A stretch of DNA of 64,000 nucleotides from Ciceribacter sichuanensis. GTDB lineage: Bacteria > Pseudomonadota > Alphaproteobacteria > Rhizobiales > Rhizobiaceae. Below, one piece after another: positions 18,178-26,827 of the stretch (positions are counted from its first letter, which is position 1; every line of letters begins with the position of its first letter). The notes beneath the pieces were generated by a model. It searched no databases. It was not told where the DNA came from and worked only from the letters and a program-made list of their open reading frames with translations. Position numbers and translations under genes: made by a program. The stretch is taken from contig NZ_JAMXLX010000009.1 of NCBI RefSeq assembly GCF_024055605.1, forward strand, positions 62,001 to 126,000, read 5' to 3'.

Positions 18178-19022
18178 AGGCAGGTTTCTGGGTTTCGCCC
18201 GACGGCGATGACGCTCCGATGACGGTGATGGAAATCGGCGCCGAGCCACCGCTTCGCGCAAGAAAGCTGAATTTCCTGGCGACGAGCACTGCAGAGGAGA
18301 TGATCCGTCGATGTCGGCGGACGGCGGAGCTCCTGCCGGAGCTCGCCGATGCCCTTGCTGTCCAGAAGGCTGACCGTCCGGGCCGGCTGTTCGACATCAC
18401 CGATTATCCGGAGGATGACAAGGAACTGATCACCCAGACGCTCGGCGAAGGCGAGGTGGCGGGCGTCGCCGTGCTGCCGTCGGGTATCACTGCGCAGATG
18501 CAGGAAGCGGTGATGGCCGGTGTTTGGCGCATCCGTTTCACCGATGCCGAGGGACGGCTGGTTGCCGACTATATCGAGGTCGCAAGCATTCCGGCTGCCG
18601 TCAGGCAGGCCTGTTCGGCGCTGCCGGCATCGATCGACCATGGTCCGGCTCCTGACGGCACGATGAACGTTATGCCCGTGCTGACCGAGATCGGCGACCG
18701 GACCGGTCGTTATCGGGATGGCGATCCTGCCCATATCATCACCTTCTCGCTGTTCCCTATGAGCCCGGAGGACATGAACTTCCTGCAGGAGACGCTGGGT
18801 GCTGGACCGGTGCAGCTCACCTCGCGTGGTTATGGTTCGTGCCGCATCGTGGCCACCGGCATCCGCAATGTCTGGTCGGTGCAGTTCTACAACGCCATGG
18901 ATACGATCATCCTCGATACGCTGGAGATCTGTGACATCCCCGCCGTCGCGATTGCGGCGGAAGAGGATTTTCTCGATTCCGAGGCTCGCCTGCGCGATAT
19001 CGAGGAGGCCTATTTCAAATGA
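18174..19022 (+). CDS. hupH: Hydrogenase accessory protein HupH (HyaF family)
   Basis: A 282-residue HupH/HyaF family protein needed for small-subunit assembly. It has no known catalytic motif. Conserved stretches are VMEIGAEPPLRARKLNFL near residue 18, TLGEGEVAGVA near residue 90, GVWRIRFTDAEG, and the C-terminal RGYGSCRIVATGIRNVW followed by QFYNAMDTIILDTLEI. It starts in an ATGA overlap with hupG and ends in an ATGA overlap with hupI, so it is tightly coupled. In related systems HupGHIJ work together on HupS Fe-S cluster insertion or protection under oxygen. Confidence 0.92.
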   Translation: MKAGFWVSPDGDDAPMTVMEIGAEPPLRARKLNFLATSTAEEMIRRCRRTAELLPELADALAVQKADRPGRLFDITDYPEDDKELITQTLGEGEVAGVAVLPSGITAQMQEAVMAGVWRIRFTDAEGRLVADYIEVASIPAAVRQACSALPASIDHGPAPDGTMNVMPVLTEIGDRTGRYRDGDPAHIITFSLFPMSPEDMNFLQETLGAGPVQLTSRGYGSCRIVATGIRNVWSVQFYNAMDTIILDTLEICDIPAVAIAAEEDFLDSEARLRDIEEAYFK

Positions 19023-19234
19023 GCGCGTTCGAGAATTTCGACAGGCGGGAGATCATCTCCGACGGGGATCGCATGGAATGCGGCATCTGCTGGCATGTCT
19101 ACGATCCCGCGGAAGGCGATCCCGTGTGGCAGATCGAGCCGGGTACGCCGTTCTCGGCGCTTCCTGAGGACTGGCGCTGTCCAAACTGCGACGCGCTGCA
19201 GTTGAAGTTCATGAGGCTTGGCGATGCAGGCTGA
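19019..19234 (+). CDS. hupI: Rubredoxin HupI
   Basis: A 71-residue rubredoxin. The iron is bound by two C-x2-C pairs, seen here as [16 protein letters not shown] and [10 protein letters not shown]. Aromatic residues surround them, as is typical. The N-terminal dozen residues are an extension compared with stand-alone rubredoxins, usual for HupI. It is thought to carry electrons during small-subunit maturation in oxygen. It overlaps hupH by four bases and hupJ by eleven. Confidence 0.95.
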   Translation: MSAFENFDRREIISDGDRMECGICWHVYDPAEGDPVWQIEPGTPFSALPEDWRCPNCDALQLKFMRLGDAG

Positions 19235-19745
19235 AACGGCTGCAGATGGGCTGGCCGGTGGCGATCCGGCACAGGAGCTAGGCCAGAGGCTGGAGACGTG
19301 CTACCGGCACATCCACGCCACGGCCATGGCCGATGTGCCGATCTGCAATCCGGCGCTCGGCGTGGCGGCAACCGGTTTCAGGATTTATGGCGGGCGAGCC
19401 TTCGGCATCGTCACGACGCCCTGGTTCATGAACCTGATCGCCAGCGACTTGCTGGGCGGCACTCCGTCCGCACCCGCAGGCATGGGCATGACCGTACGGA
19501 TCGGCCTTCCCGCGGGGGAGGTCGATTTCATCGCCGGCGAACTCGAGGGGATCGGCAGGATCGATTCCTGTTCGTTGTTCTCGCCGGTTTTCGAATTCGC
19601 CTCGATGGAGGCGGCGGTGGAAACGGCGGAAGAAGCCGTTCGCGCCTTCTTCAATCCTGCAACGCTCGAACCGCCACCTGCGCCGGTCAACCGGCGCGAC
19701 CTGCTGCGGGGAAATTTTGGCAAGCGTGAGGAGCCGGCGGAATGA
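19224..19745 (+). CDS. hupJ: [NiFe] hydrogenase assembly protein HupJ
   Basis: A 173-residue HupJ (HybE family). Conserved stretches are [20 protein letters not shown] near residue 28, [16 protein letters not shown] and [19 protein letters not shown]. HybE-type proteins are chaperones of the Tat-borne small subunit and prevent early export. The ATG at 19224 is chosen because GAGG lies seven bases upstream; a TTG two codons earlier is also in frame. It overlaps hupI by 11 bases and hupK by 4, in line with strong translational coupling. Confidence 0.92.
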   Translation: MQAETAADGLAGGDPAQELGQRLETCYRHIHATAMADVPICNPALGVAATGFRIYGGRAFGIVTTPWFMNLIASDLLGGTPSAPAGMGMTVRIGLPAGEVDFIAGELEGIGRIDSCSLFSPVFEFASMEAAVETAEEAVRAFFNPATLEPPPAPVNRRDLLRGNFGKREEPAE

Positions 19746-20854
19746 CGTTCCTTCTCGGAGCAGGTGGCATTACGATCGACGTGACGGTGTCCCGCGCGCT
19801 CGCCTGTTCCGTGGCGGTCAAGGCGAAGCGCCCTCAGGGGATCACGCGCATGTTCGTCGGCCGCCGGCCGGACGAGGCGCCGATGCTGGCCGGGCAGGTC
19901 TTTTCCCTCTGCGGCTTCTCGCAATCGGTTGCCGCACGGCTCGCCGTGCTCAATGCAGCTGACCTGCCGATGGGTCCCGAGGCACGGCTTCGCGCCGGAG
20001 CGGGATTGCTGGCCGAGCGTATCTTCGAATCCGTCCGGGCGTTGATCCTGCATTGGCCCGATCCGTTGTCGGAGCAGGTTTCCGCTGCGGTTGGCAAATA
20101 TCTGCGCGATGCGCTCGCCGCCTCGCAAGTGATCATTTCCGAGGTCAATGGACCGAGGCTCGACCGGGAAAACCTGGTGGCAGCCGTTGCCCGGCTGACA
20201 TCTGCCGCTGGCGCTCTCGGCATTCCCGAGACCGGATCGAAGCCGCAGCCGGAGACGGCCTGCGCGGCGATCTTTGCGAAGATCGCCGATGACAGCACTT
20301 TTGCTGGCCGGCGTCCCGATCCGTTGGGTTCCACGGATGATGTCGAGGTCATCGCCCGGCTGTGCGAAGAGCCTGAATATGCCGGATTGCCCTATCTTTA
20401 CGACCGCGTCGCAGAGACCGGAGCCTATGCTCGCCCCCGAGCCACGGCAAAATCCAGCGGCTCTCACCTTGCAGACCGTTTTCTGGCCCGCATCGGCGAC
20501 GTCCGCCTCTGTCTCGAAGAACTCGAACGGCTGGTGAGAACAGGCAGCCATGACTGGGCCTCGCTTGCCTGCGGCGGTCCGACGCCCGGTTCGGGAGGCT
20601 ATGGTGCGGTGGAATGCGCTCGCGGGCGGCTCTATCATCAGGCGGAAATCGGCAGCGACGGGCGTCTCTCGGCCTACCGTATTCTTGCTCCGACCGAATG
20701 GAATTTTCACCCGGCCGGCCCCTTTGTCGATACGGTGCTTTCATCGCGCATCGGCAAGGGCGAAGAGGCGATAAGGCTTGTCTCGCGGCTCGCCGTCCTG
20801 TTCGATCCTTGCGTGGCCTTCGAGGTCGGCGTTCGGGAGGTCAGCCATGCATGA
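19742..20854 (+). CDS. hupK: Hydrogenase maturation scaffold HupK
   Basis: A 370-residue HupK, a degenerate relative of the large subunit thought to hold the Fe(CN)2CO unit during HupL assembly. Where HupL has RICGVC, HupK has [14 protein letters not shown] with one cysteine. Where HupL has DPCLACSTH, HupK has DPCVAFEVG, missing the second cysteine and the histidine. The region resembling large subunits runs from [16 protein letters not shown] to [16 protein letters not shown]. Nothing suggests it is catalytic. Loss of these ligands is normal for HupK and not evidence of decay. It overlaps hupJ by 4 bases and hypA by 8. Confidence 0.93.
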   Translation: MTFLLGAGGITIDVTVSRALACSVAVKAKRPQGITRMFVGRRPDEAPMLAGQVFSLCGFSQSVAARLAVLNAADLPMGPEARLRAGAGLLAERIFESVRALILHWPDPLSEQVSAAVGKYLRDALAASQVIISEVNGPRLDRENLVAAVARLTSAAGALGIPETGSKPQPETACAAIFAKIADDSTFAGRRPDPLGSTDDVEVIARLCEEPEYAGLPYLYDRVAETGAYARPRATAKSSGSHLADRFLARIGDVRLCLEELERLVRTGSHDWASLACGGPTPGSGGYGAVECARGRLYHQAEIGSDGRLSAYRILAPTEWNFHPAGPFVDTVLSSRIGKGEEAIRLVSRLAVLFDPCVAFEVGVREVSHA

Positions 20855-21188
20855 GATGTCATTGATGGAAAGCGTGATCGATATCGCCTGCGAGACCGCG
20901 CGCGAGCATGGCGCGGCGCGGGTGAAGTCCATTCGCCTCGATGTCGGCGTGCTCAGCCATGTCGATCCGAGCGCCCTGCTGTTCTGTCATGAGGCCGTAC
21001 GCCACGGCACGATTGCCGGAGATGCGACGCTGGAGATCAACCGTATTCCCGGGGAGGGCTGGTGCCTCGACTGCGGCAAGACGGTCGCTTTACAGGAGCG
21101 GTTCGGGGCATGCCCGGACTGCGGCAGGCACCGCGTCCAGATGACGTCGGGCGATGAATTGAAGATAAGGGATCTGGAGGTTATCTGA
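20847..21188 (+). CDS. hypA: Hydrogenase nickel insertion protein HypA
   Basis: A 113-residue nickel metallochaperone. The N-terminal [11 protein letters not shown] provides His2, the nickel ligand, and the zinc site is two C-x2-C pairs (CLDCGKTV and CPDCGRHR). It delivers Ni2+ with HypB to the HupL precursor. The ATG at 20847 is chosen because MHEMS is invariant in the family, although the open frame extends upstream. It overlaps hupK by eight bases and meets hypB in TGATG. Confidence 0.96.
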   Translation: MHEMSLMESVIDIACETAREHGAARVKSIRLDVGVLSHVDPSALLFCHEAVRHGTIAGDATLEINRIPGEGWCLDCGKTVALQERFGACPDCGRHRVQMTSGDELKIRDLEVI

Positions 21189-22123
21189 TGTGTACGGTTT
21201 GTGGCTGCGGAACTTCGACCATCGAGGGACACAAGCACGGTTCGGATGCTCAAGGGCATGAGCACCACCATGCCCACGATCACGACCATGACCATGGGCA
21301 CCATCACCACGGTCATCACGACCATGACCACGGCCACGATGAGCACCATCATCACGATGGGGGCGAGCATGATCATCATCACGCCGAGGATGGCAGCGTT
21401 CATTACGGGCAAGGCATTGCCGGGGTTCATGTTCCGGGCATGAGCCAGGAACGCATTATCCAGGTTGAGCGGGATATCCTGTCCAAGAACGATGGCTATG
21501 CCGCCGAAAACCGTCGTCATTTCGAGCGTCAGGGCATTTTCGCGCTGAATTTCGTCTCCAGTCCCGGTTCAGGCAAGACCAGCCTGCTGGTGCGCACCAT
21601 CAGCGACCTTAAGGGTCGTCTCGTCATCAACGTGATCGAGGGCGATCAGCAGACCTCGAACGATGCGGCGCGCATCCGCGAGACGGGCGCCCGCGCGATC
21701 CAGATCAACACCGGCAAGGGCTGTCATCTCGATGCCCACATGGTCGGTCATGCGACCGAGGATCTTGCGCCGGAACCGGGTTCGGCACTGTTCATCGAGA
21801 ATGTCGGCAATCTGGTCTGTCCCTCGGCCTTTGATCTCGGCGAGGCTCACAAAGTGGTGGTTCTCTCGGTGACCGAGGGCGAGGACAAGCCGCTCAAATA
21901 TCCCGACATGTTTGCCGCCGCCGACCTGATGATCCTCAACAAGTCCGATCTGCTGCCGCATCTGGATTTCAATGTCGGGCTCTGCATCGCCAACGCGCTG
22001 CGCGTCAATCCGCGCCTGCAGACGTTGACCGTTTCGGCTCGCACCGGCGAGGGCATGGAAGCCTTCTACGCCTGGCTCGAAACCTCGGCCGCTCGCCGCT
22101 CCACCCGGGCGAAGGTGGCTTGA
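21188..22123 (+). CDS. hypB: Hydrogenase nickel incorporation GTPase HypB
   Basis: A 311-residue HypB. The N terminus is MCTVCGCG followed by a histidine-rich stretch of about 60 residues with roughly 28 histidines, the form that both stores nickel and delivers it. The G domain starts near residue 115 with [12 protein letters not shown] (P-loop). [15 protein letters not shown] follows, then [10 protein letters not shown] with nickel and zinc ligands, [12 protein letters not shown], and LNKSDLLP for guanine recognition. It works with HypA on HupL. The histidine codons make a long methionine-rich open frame on the opposite strand, which is an artefact. Confidence 0.97.
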   Translation: MCTVCGCGTSTIEGHKHGSDAQGHEHHHAHDHDHDHGHHHHGHHDHDHGHDEHHHHDGGEHDHHHAEDGSVHYGQGIAGVHVPGMSQERIIQVERDILSKNDGYAAENRRHFERQGIFALNFVSSPGSGKTSLLVRTISDLKGRLVINVIEGDQQTSNDAARIRETGARAIQINTGKGCHLDAHMVGHATEDLAPEPGSALFIENVGNLVCPSAFDLGEAHKVVVLSVTEGEDKPLKYPDMFAAADLMILNKSDLLPHLDFNVGLCIANALRVNPRLQTLTVSARTGEGMEAFYAWLETSAARRSTRAKVA

Positions 22124-22126
22124 GCC

Positions 22127-24403
22127 ATGACGACTGCGCTCGTACGATCTCTGGAAAGCCCGGTTCGCCGGTTGCGGCTCAGGGTGCGCGGCGTGGTTCA
22201 GGGCGTGGGCTTCCGGCCCTTCGCCTACAGGCTTGCGCGCAGCATGGGGCTTTCCGGCTTCGTGCTGAACGACAGCGCCGGCGTGCTGATCGAGATCGAG
22301 GGTGCCGATGCCACGGGCTTTGCCGAAGCGATGCGAAGCAAGGCGCCGCCGCTTGCCCGTATCGACGCCGTCGAGGTGATGGAGCTGATGCCGGCTGGTG
22401 GCGAGGGCTTCGAGATACTGGAAAGCCTTGCCGGCCGCACGGTCACCCGCATCGGCGCCGATGCCGCGACCTGCGCCGAATGCCTCGATGAACTGAGGGA
22501 TCCGTCAAGCCGCTTCTTCGGCTATGCCTTCGTCAACTGCACCCATTGCGGCCCAAGATTCACCATTACACGGGCGCTTCCCTATGACCGTGCCCAGACG
22601 TCGATGGCGCCTTTTGCCATGTGTCCTGCCTGTGCTGCGGATTATGCCGATCCGGAAAACCGGCGTTTTCATGCCGAGCCGGTCGCCTGTCCCGCTTGCG
22701 GTCCGAGGCTCAGCCACCCGATAGTGGACGTTGCGGCTGCCATCGAGGCTGGCGGGATCGTTGCGCTCAAGGGGATCGGCGGATTTCATCTCGTCTGCGA
22801 CGCCCGCAATGACGCAGCGGTCGCAACGCTTCGCCAGCGCAAGGCGCGCGACGAGAAGCCCTTTGCCGTGATGGTTGCCGATATCGAAGCGGTGCGAAAG
22901 CTTTGCGATCTGAGCGAAGCCGAGGAAGCATTGCTGATCTCAGCTGCCCGGCCGGTGGTGCTGGTGGAGGCGCGTGCAGCCGAGCTTTCGCCTCTGCTTG
23001 CGCCGAGGCTCAGCCGGATCGGGGTGATGCTTGCTTACGCGCCGGTTCATCATCTGCTGTTCGATGCGCTGGCTTCGATGGATACTGTTCGTCCCGCAGC
23101 GCTGGTCGCTACCAGCGCCAATCCCGGCGGCGAGCCGCTGGTTGCTGACAATGTCGGTGCCGAACGTCGTCTCGCCGCCATCGCTGACCTGATCGTTACG
23201 CACGACCGCGATATTGCCGTGCGCGCAGATGATTCCGTGATGCAGGTGATCGACGGCGCGCCGGCCTTTGTCCGCCGTGCGCGCGGGTTCGTGCCGGAGC
23301 CGGTCGATCTCGGTGAGGACGGACCGTCGGTGATCGCAACGGGAGCCGACCTGAAGAATACCGTCTGCGTGACGCGCGGGCGCGAGGCGTTTCTCTCCCA
23401 GCATGTCGGCGGTCTCGACAATGCCGAGGCGATCCGTTTCCAGAATGAGGCAATTGCGCAGCTCTGTTCCATCCTCGACGTGAAGCCGAATTATGCGGTC
23501 TGCGATCTGCACCCGGATTTCCGCTCGGTGCGGATGGCCGAAAGCCTCGACCTGCCGGTAATCCCGGTCCAGCACCATCTTGCCCATGTTGCGGCCGTTG
23601 CCGCCGAACATCGTCTGTCAGGCCCGGTTCTCGGGCTTGCGCTGGATGGCCACGGTTTCGGCACTGACGGAACGGCCTGGGGCGGCGAGATGCTCATAGT
23701 CGATGGTTACAAGTGGGATCGCGAGGGATCGCTTTCGCCCTTGCCTCTGCCGGGCGGAGACAAGGCGGCGCGCGAGCCATGGCGAATGGGTGTCTCTGCT
23801 CTCGTCGAGGCTGGCCGCGCCGATCTGGCGAGCGAACTCTGGCCTGGACATTCCGGCGTTTCACAGTTGGTCTCGATGTTTGCCCGTGGCATGCAACCGC
23901 CTCGAACGACGAGCCTTGGCCGTCTCTTCGACGCTGCTTCGGCGATTGCGGATGTGCGCCTCGTCCAGAGCTATGAAGGGCAGGCGGCGATGGAGTTCGA
24001 GGCGCTGGTCCGCGAACCGGGTCCGCTTGAGGGTGGTTATGCCATCCGTGATGGTGTCCTCGATTTCCGCTCGCTCATGCTGCATCTGGCGGAACAGCGG
24101 CCCGGCCCGGCCGAGGCTGCCGATCTTTTCCATGGCACGCTGATTGCGGGTCTTTCTGAATGGGCCGCCGCTGGCGCGAACCGCCTCGGCATCCGGCAGG
24201 TCGCGCTTGGCGGCGGATGCATGATGAACCGCATTCTCGCAAGCGGGCTTGCACGAACACTTCGAAACCACGGCCTCGAGCCATATCTGCCACGCCTTGC
24301 GCCCGCCAATGACGGCGGCATAGCGCTCGGTCAGGCGGCCTATGCGCGACAGGTCATCATGAATGAACAGATGAAATTGGAAGGAGGCCGGACATGTGCC
24401 TAG
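22127..24403 (+). CDS. hypF: Carbamoyltransferase HypF
   Basis: A 758-residue HypF that turns carbamoyl phosphate into the cyanide precursor of the Ni-Fe site and hands the carbamoyl group to HypE. Domains in order are an acylphosphatase-like domain (RGVVQGVGFRPFAYRL, residues 25-95) and two zinc-finger-like cysteine groups (CAECLDEL to CTHCGPRF, CPACAADY to CPACGPRL). A YrdC/Sua5-like domain follows at about 200-375, and then a Kae1-like domain with VQHHLAHVAAVAAEH, GLALDGHGFGTDG and GGGCMMNRILA. It follows hypB after three bases and overlaps hypC by ten. Confidence 0.97.
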   Translation: MTTALVRSLESPVRRLRLRVRGVVQGVGFRPFAYRLARSMGLSGFVLNDSAGVLIEIEGADATGFAEAMRSKAPPLARIDAVEVMELMPAGGEGFEILESLAGRTVTRIGADAATCAECLDELRDPSSRFFGYAFVNCTHCGPRFTITRALPYDRAQTSMAPFAMCPACAADYADPENRRFHAEPVACPACGPRLSHPIVDVAAAIEAGGIVALKGIGGFHLVCDARNDAAVATLRQRKARDEKPFAVMVADIEAVRKLCDLSEAEEALLISAARPVVLVEARAAELSPLLAPRLSRIGVMLAYAPVHHLLFDALASMDTVRPAALVATSANPGGEPLVADNVGAERRLAAIADLIVTHDRDIAVRADDSVMQVIDGAPAFVRRARGFVPEPVDLGEDGPSVIATGADLKNTVCVTRGREAFLSQHVGGLDNAEAIRFQNEAIAQLCSILDVKPNYAVCDLHPDFRSVRMAESLDLPVIPVQHHLAHVAAVAAEHRLSGPVLGLALDGHGFGTDGTAWGGEMLIVDGYKWDREGSLSPLPLPGGDKAAREPWRMGVSALVEAGRADLASELWPGHSGVSQLVSMFARGMQPPRTTSLGRLFDAASAIADVRLVQSYEGQAAMEFEALVREPGPLEGGYAIRDGVLDFRSLMLHLAEQRPGPAEAADLFHGTLIAGLSEWAAAGANRLGIRQVALGGGCMMNRILASGLARTLRNHGLEPYLPRLAPANDGGIALGQAAYARQVIMNEQMKLEGGRTCA

Positions 24404-24621
24404 CGATACCGGTTCAGGTCAAGGAAATCCTGCCCGATGACATGGCGAAGGTGACGCTCGACGGCGTCACGAAGATCGTGTCCATCGCGCTCGTCGATGA
24501 TGTGAAGCCCGGCGATTATCTGGTGCTGCATGTCGGTTACGCTCTGGCGAAGATCGACCCGGAGGAAGCGGAGAGGACGCTTGCGCTCCTGCGCGAAGCG
24601 GCGATGGGAGACGCAGCATGA
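24394..24621 (+). CDS. hypC: Hydrogenase assembly chaperone HypC
   Basis: A 75-residue HypC. The start MCLAIPVQVKEI gives the essential Cys2. With HypD it carries the Fe(CN)2CO group to the large subunit. VSIALVDDVKPGDYLVLHVGYAL is the usual beta-barrel core. It overlaps hypF by 10 bases and hypD by 4. Its paralogue HupF (17261) is longer and differs at the C terminus. Confidence 0.96.
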   Translation: MCLAIPVQVKEILPDDMAKVTLDGVTKIVSIALVDDVKPGDYLVLHVGYALAKIDPEEAERTLALLREAAMGDAA

Positions 24622-25775
24622 AATACATCGATGAATATCGCGACGGCAGACTCGCCAAGGATATCGCCCGGCAGATCGCCGCAGCCGTGGACCCTGCGCG
24701 TTCCTACCATTTCATGGAATTCTGCGGGGGGCATACCCATGCGATCTCCCGCTACGGCCTCGAAGACCTGCTGCCCGCCAATGTGCGGATGATCCACGGG
24801 CCGGGCTGTCCCGTCTGCGTTCTGCCGATCGGTCGCATCGATGCGGCGATTGCGCTTGCCATGCGTCCGGAAATCACGCTCTGCACCTATGGCGACCTGA
24901 TGCGGGTGCCGGGGTCCAACGGCTCCAGCCTGTTGAAGGCGAAGGCTGCCGGCGCCGACATCCGCATGGTCTATTCCACCCTCGATGCGCTGAAGATCGC
25001 GGAAGCCGAGCCCAATCGGGAAGTCGTGTTCTTCGCCATCGGCTTCGAGACCACGACGCCGCCAACGGCGCTGGCGCTCAGGGCGGCGATTGCAAAGCGG
25101 CTTCCCAACTTCTCGATCTTCTGCAACCACGTGCTGACGCCGGCGGCGATCCAGAACATTCTGGAGAGCCCCGATGTGCGCAAGCTCGGCACGATCAAGA
25201 TCGATGGCTTCATCGGTCCCGCCCATGTGAGCACGGTGATCGGCACCGAGCCTTACGAATTCTTCGCCGAGGAATTCCAGAAGCCGGTGGTGGTCGCGGG
25301 CTTCGAACCGCTCGACGTCATCCAGGCGATCCTGATGCTGGTGCATCAGGTCAATGACGGCCGGCACGAAGTGGAAAACCAGTATATCCGTGCCGTCACG
25401 GCGCTCGGCAACGAGAAGGCGCAGAACGAGGTGGCGAGGTTCTTCGAACTGCGCGAAAGCTTCGAATGGCGTGGCCTTGGTGAAGTGCCCTATGGCGCGT
25501 TGCGTCTCAGGCCGGAATATGCCCAATACGATGCCGAGAAGCGGTTCTCGATGGTGACGCCTGCCGCCAAGGACAATCCTGCCTGCGAGTGTGGAGCGAT
25601 CCTGCGCGGGGTGAAGAAACCGGCGGATTGCAAGCTGTTCGGTACGGTCTGCACGCCGGATACGCCGATGGGGTCCTGCATGGTGTCTTCGGAGGGTGCC
25701 TGTGCCGCGCACTGGACCTATGGGCGCTTCCGGGAGAAGGCGCGCACGCAGGATGAGGGGAGGGCAGTGGCATGA
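24618..25775 (+). CDS. hypD: Hydrogenase formation protein HypD
   Basis: A 385-residue HypD, the scaffold on which Fe(CN)2CO is assembled. Family motifs are FMEFCGGHTHAISRYG near residue 35, HGPGCPVCVLP near residue 60, GFETTTPPTA near residue 135 and PAHVSTVIG. The C-terminal [4Fe-4S] cysteines lie from CECGAIL through CKLFGTVC and MGSCMVSSEGACAAHW. It acts with HypC and HypE. Its start overlaps hypC by four bases and its end overlaps hypE by four. Confidence 0.97.
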   Translation: MKYIDEYRDGRLAKDIARQIAAAVDPARSYHFMEFCGGHTHAISRYGLEDLLPANVRMIHGPGCPVCVLPIGRIDAAIALAMRPEITLCTYGDLMRVPGSNGSSLLKAKAAGADIRMVYSTLDALKIAEAEPNREVVFFAIGFETTTPPTALALRAAIAKRLPNFSIFCNHVLTPAAIQNILESPDVRKLGTIKIDGFIGPAHVSTVIGTEPYEFFAEEFQKPVVVAGFEPLDVIQAILMLVHQVNDGRHEVENQYIRAVTALGNEKAQNEVARFFELRESFEWRGLGEVPYGALRLRPEYAQYDAEKRFSMVTPAAKDNPACECGAILRGVKKPADCKLFGTVCTPDTPMGSCMVSSEGACAAHWTYGRFREKARTQDEGRAVA

Positions 25776-26824
25776 ATGTGGCGATCAAAGCCTATAAGCG
25801 TAAGCTCGACATTACCAATGGCCGGGTGGATCTTTCGCATGGCGCGGGCGGCCGGGCGATGGGGCAATTGATCGAGGGCATCTTTCACAAGGCCTTTGAC
25901 AATGAATGGCTGAGGGCCGGAAACGACCAGTCGGCCTTCACCGTAGCGGCTGGCCGCATGGTGATGACCACCGACGGCTATGTCGTCTCGCCGCTGTTCT
26001 TTCCGGGCGGCAATATCGGTACGCTTGCCGTGCATGGCACGATCAACGACGTCGCCATGGCCGGTGCCGTGCCTCTTTATCTCTCCGCGAGCTTCATCAT
26101 CGAGGAAGGCTTTCCGCTCGCCGATCTGGAGCGCATCGCCGAAAGCATGGGGGCTGCCTCGCGCGAAGCCGGGGTTCCGATCATTACCGGCGATACCAAG
26201 GTGGTGGAGCGTGGCAAGGCCGATGGTGTCTTCATCTCGACCGCCGGCGTCGGCATGGTTCCGGCCGGTCTTGACCTGCGTTCGGATGCGGCGCGGCCGG
26301 GCGATGCGGTGATCGTCTCGGGCTCGATCGGCGACCATGGCGTTGCCGTCATGTCGAAGCGCGAGAACCTGGAATTCGATACCGACATCGTCTCCGACAG
26401 TGCGGCGTTGCACGGCCTCGTAGCTACAATGGTCGAGGCCAGCGGCCAGCATATCCGCCTGATGCGCGATCCCACCCGTGGCGGCATTGCCGCGACGCTG
26501 AACGAAATCGCGCATCAGTCGAAGCTCGGTTTCCATATCGATGAGGAAGCCATTCCGCTGAAGCCGGAGGTTGCGGCGGCCTGCGAGTTTCTTGGGCTCG
26601 ATCCGCTGAACGTCGCCAATGAGGGCAAGCTCGTGGTCGTCGTTGCGCCGGAGGGTATCGAGGCGGTGCTTGCCGCCATGCGGGCGCATCCTCTGGGGGA
26701 GGAAGCCGCACTGATCGGCCATGCCGTGGCCGACGATCATTGCTTCGTGCAGATGGCGACCAGCTTCGGCGGCGGCCGGATTGTCGACTGGCTGTCCGGC
26801 GAGCAGCTGCCGCGGATCTGCTGA
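25772..26824 (+). CDS. hypE: Carbamoyl dehydratase HypE
   Basis: A 350-residue HypE of the PurM/SelD fold. It accepts the carbamoyl group on its C-terminal cysteine, dehydrates it to thiocyanate with ATP, and passes cyanide to HypCD. VDLSHGAGGRAMGQLIEGIF is near the start. DGYVVSPLFFPGGNIGTLAVHG and GDTKVVERGKADG follow, and LMRDPTRGGIAATLNEIA binds nucleotide. The last residues are PRIC, so the essential terminal cysteine is intact. It overlaps hypD by four bases and is three bases from hypX. Confidence 0.97.
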   Translation: MNVAIKAYKRKLDITNGRVDLSHGAGGRAMGQLIEGIFHKAFDNEWLRAGNDQSAFTVAAGRMVMTTDGYVVSPLFFPGGNIGTLAVHGTINDVAMAGAVPLYLSASFIIEEGFPLADLERIAESMGAASREAGVPIITGDTKVVERGKADGVFISTAGVGMVPAGLDLRSDAARPGDAVIVSGSIGDHGVAVMSKRENLEFDTDIVSDSAALHGLVATMVEASGQHIRLMRDPTRGGIAATLNEIAHQSKLGFHIDEEAIPLKPEVAAACEFLGLDPLNVANEGKLVVVVAPEGIEAVLAAMRAHPLGEEAALIGHAVADDHCFVQMATSFGGGRIVDWLSGEQLPRIC

Positions 26825-26827
26825 ACG

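Noticed and set aside
19742-20854. HupK as a decayed hydrogenase large subunit
   Set aside because: Loss of nickel ligands is the normal state of HupK scaffold proteins, and the gene is intact and tightly coupled.
20987-21520. Membrane-like, methionine- and valine-rich open frame antisense to hypB
   Set aside because: Histidine codons (CAC/CAT) of HypB read backwards as GTG/ATG, which creates the false hydrophobic stretch.
22940-24403. Several long minus-strand frames across hypF
   Set aside because: They are antisense shadows of a well-supported gene, and none has a start with a ribosome site or family motif.
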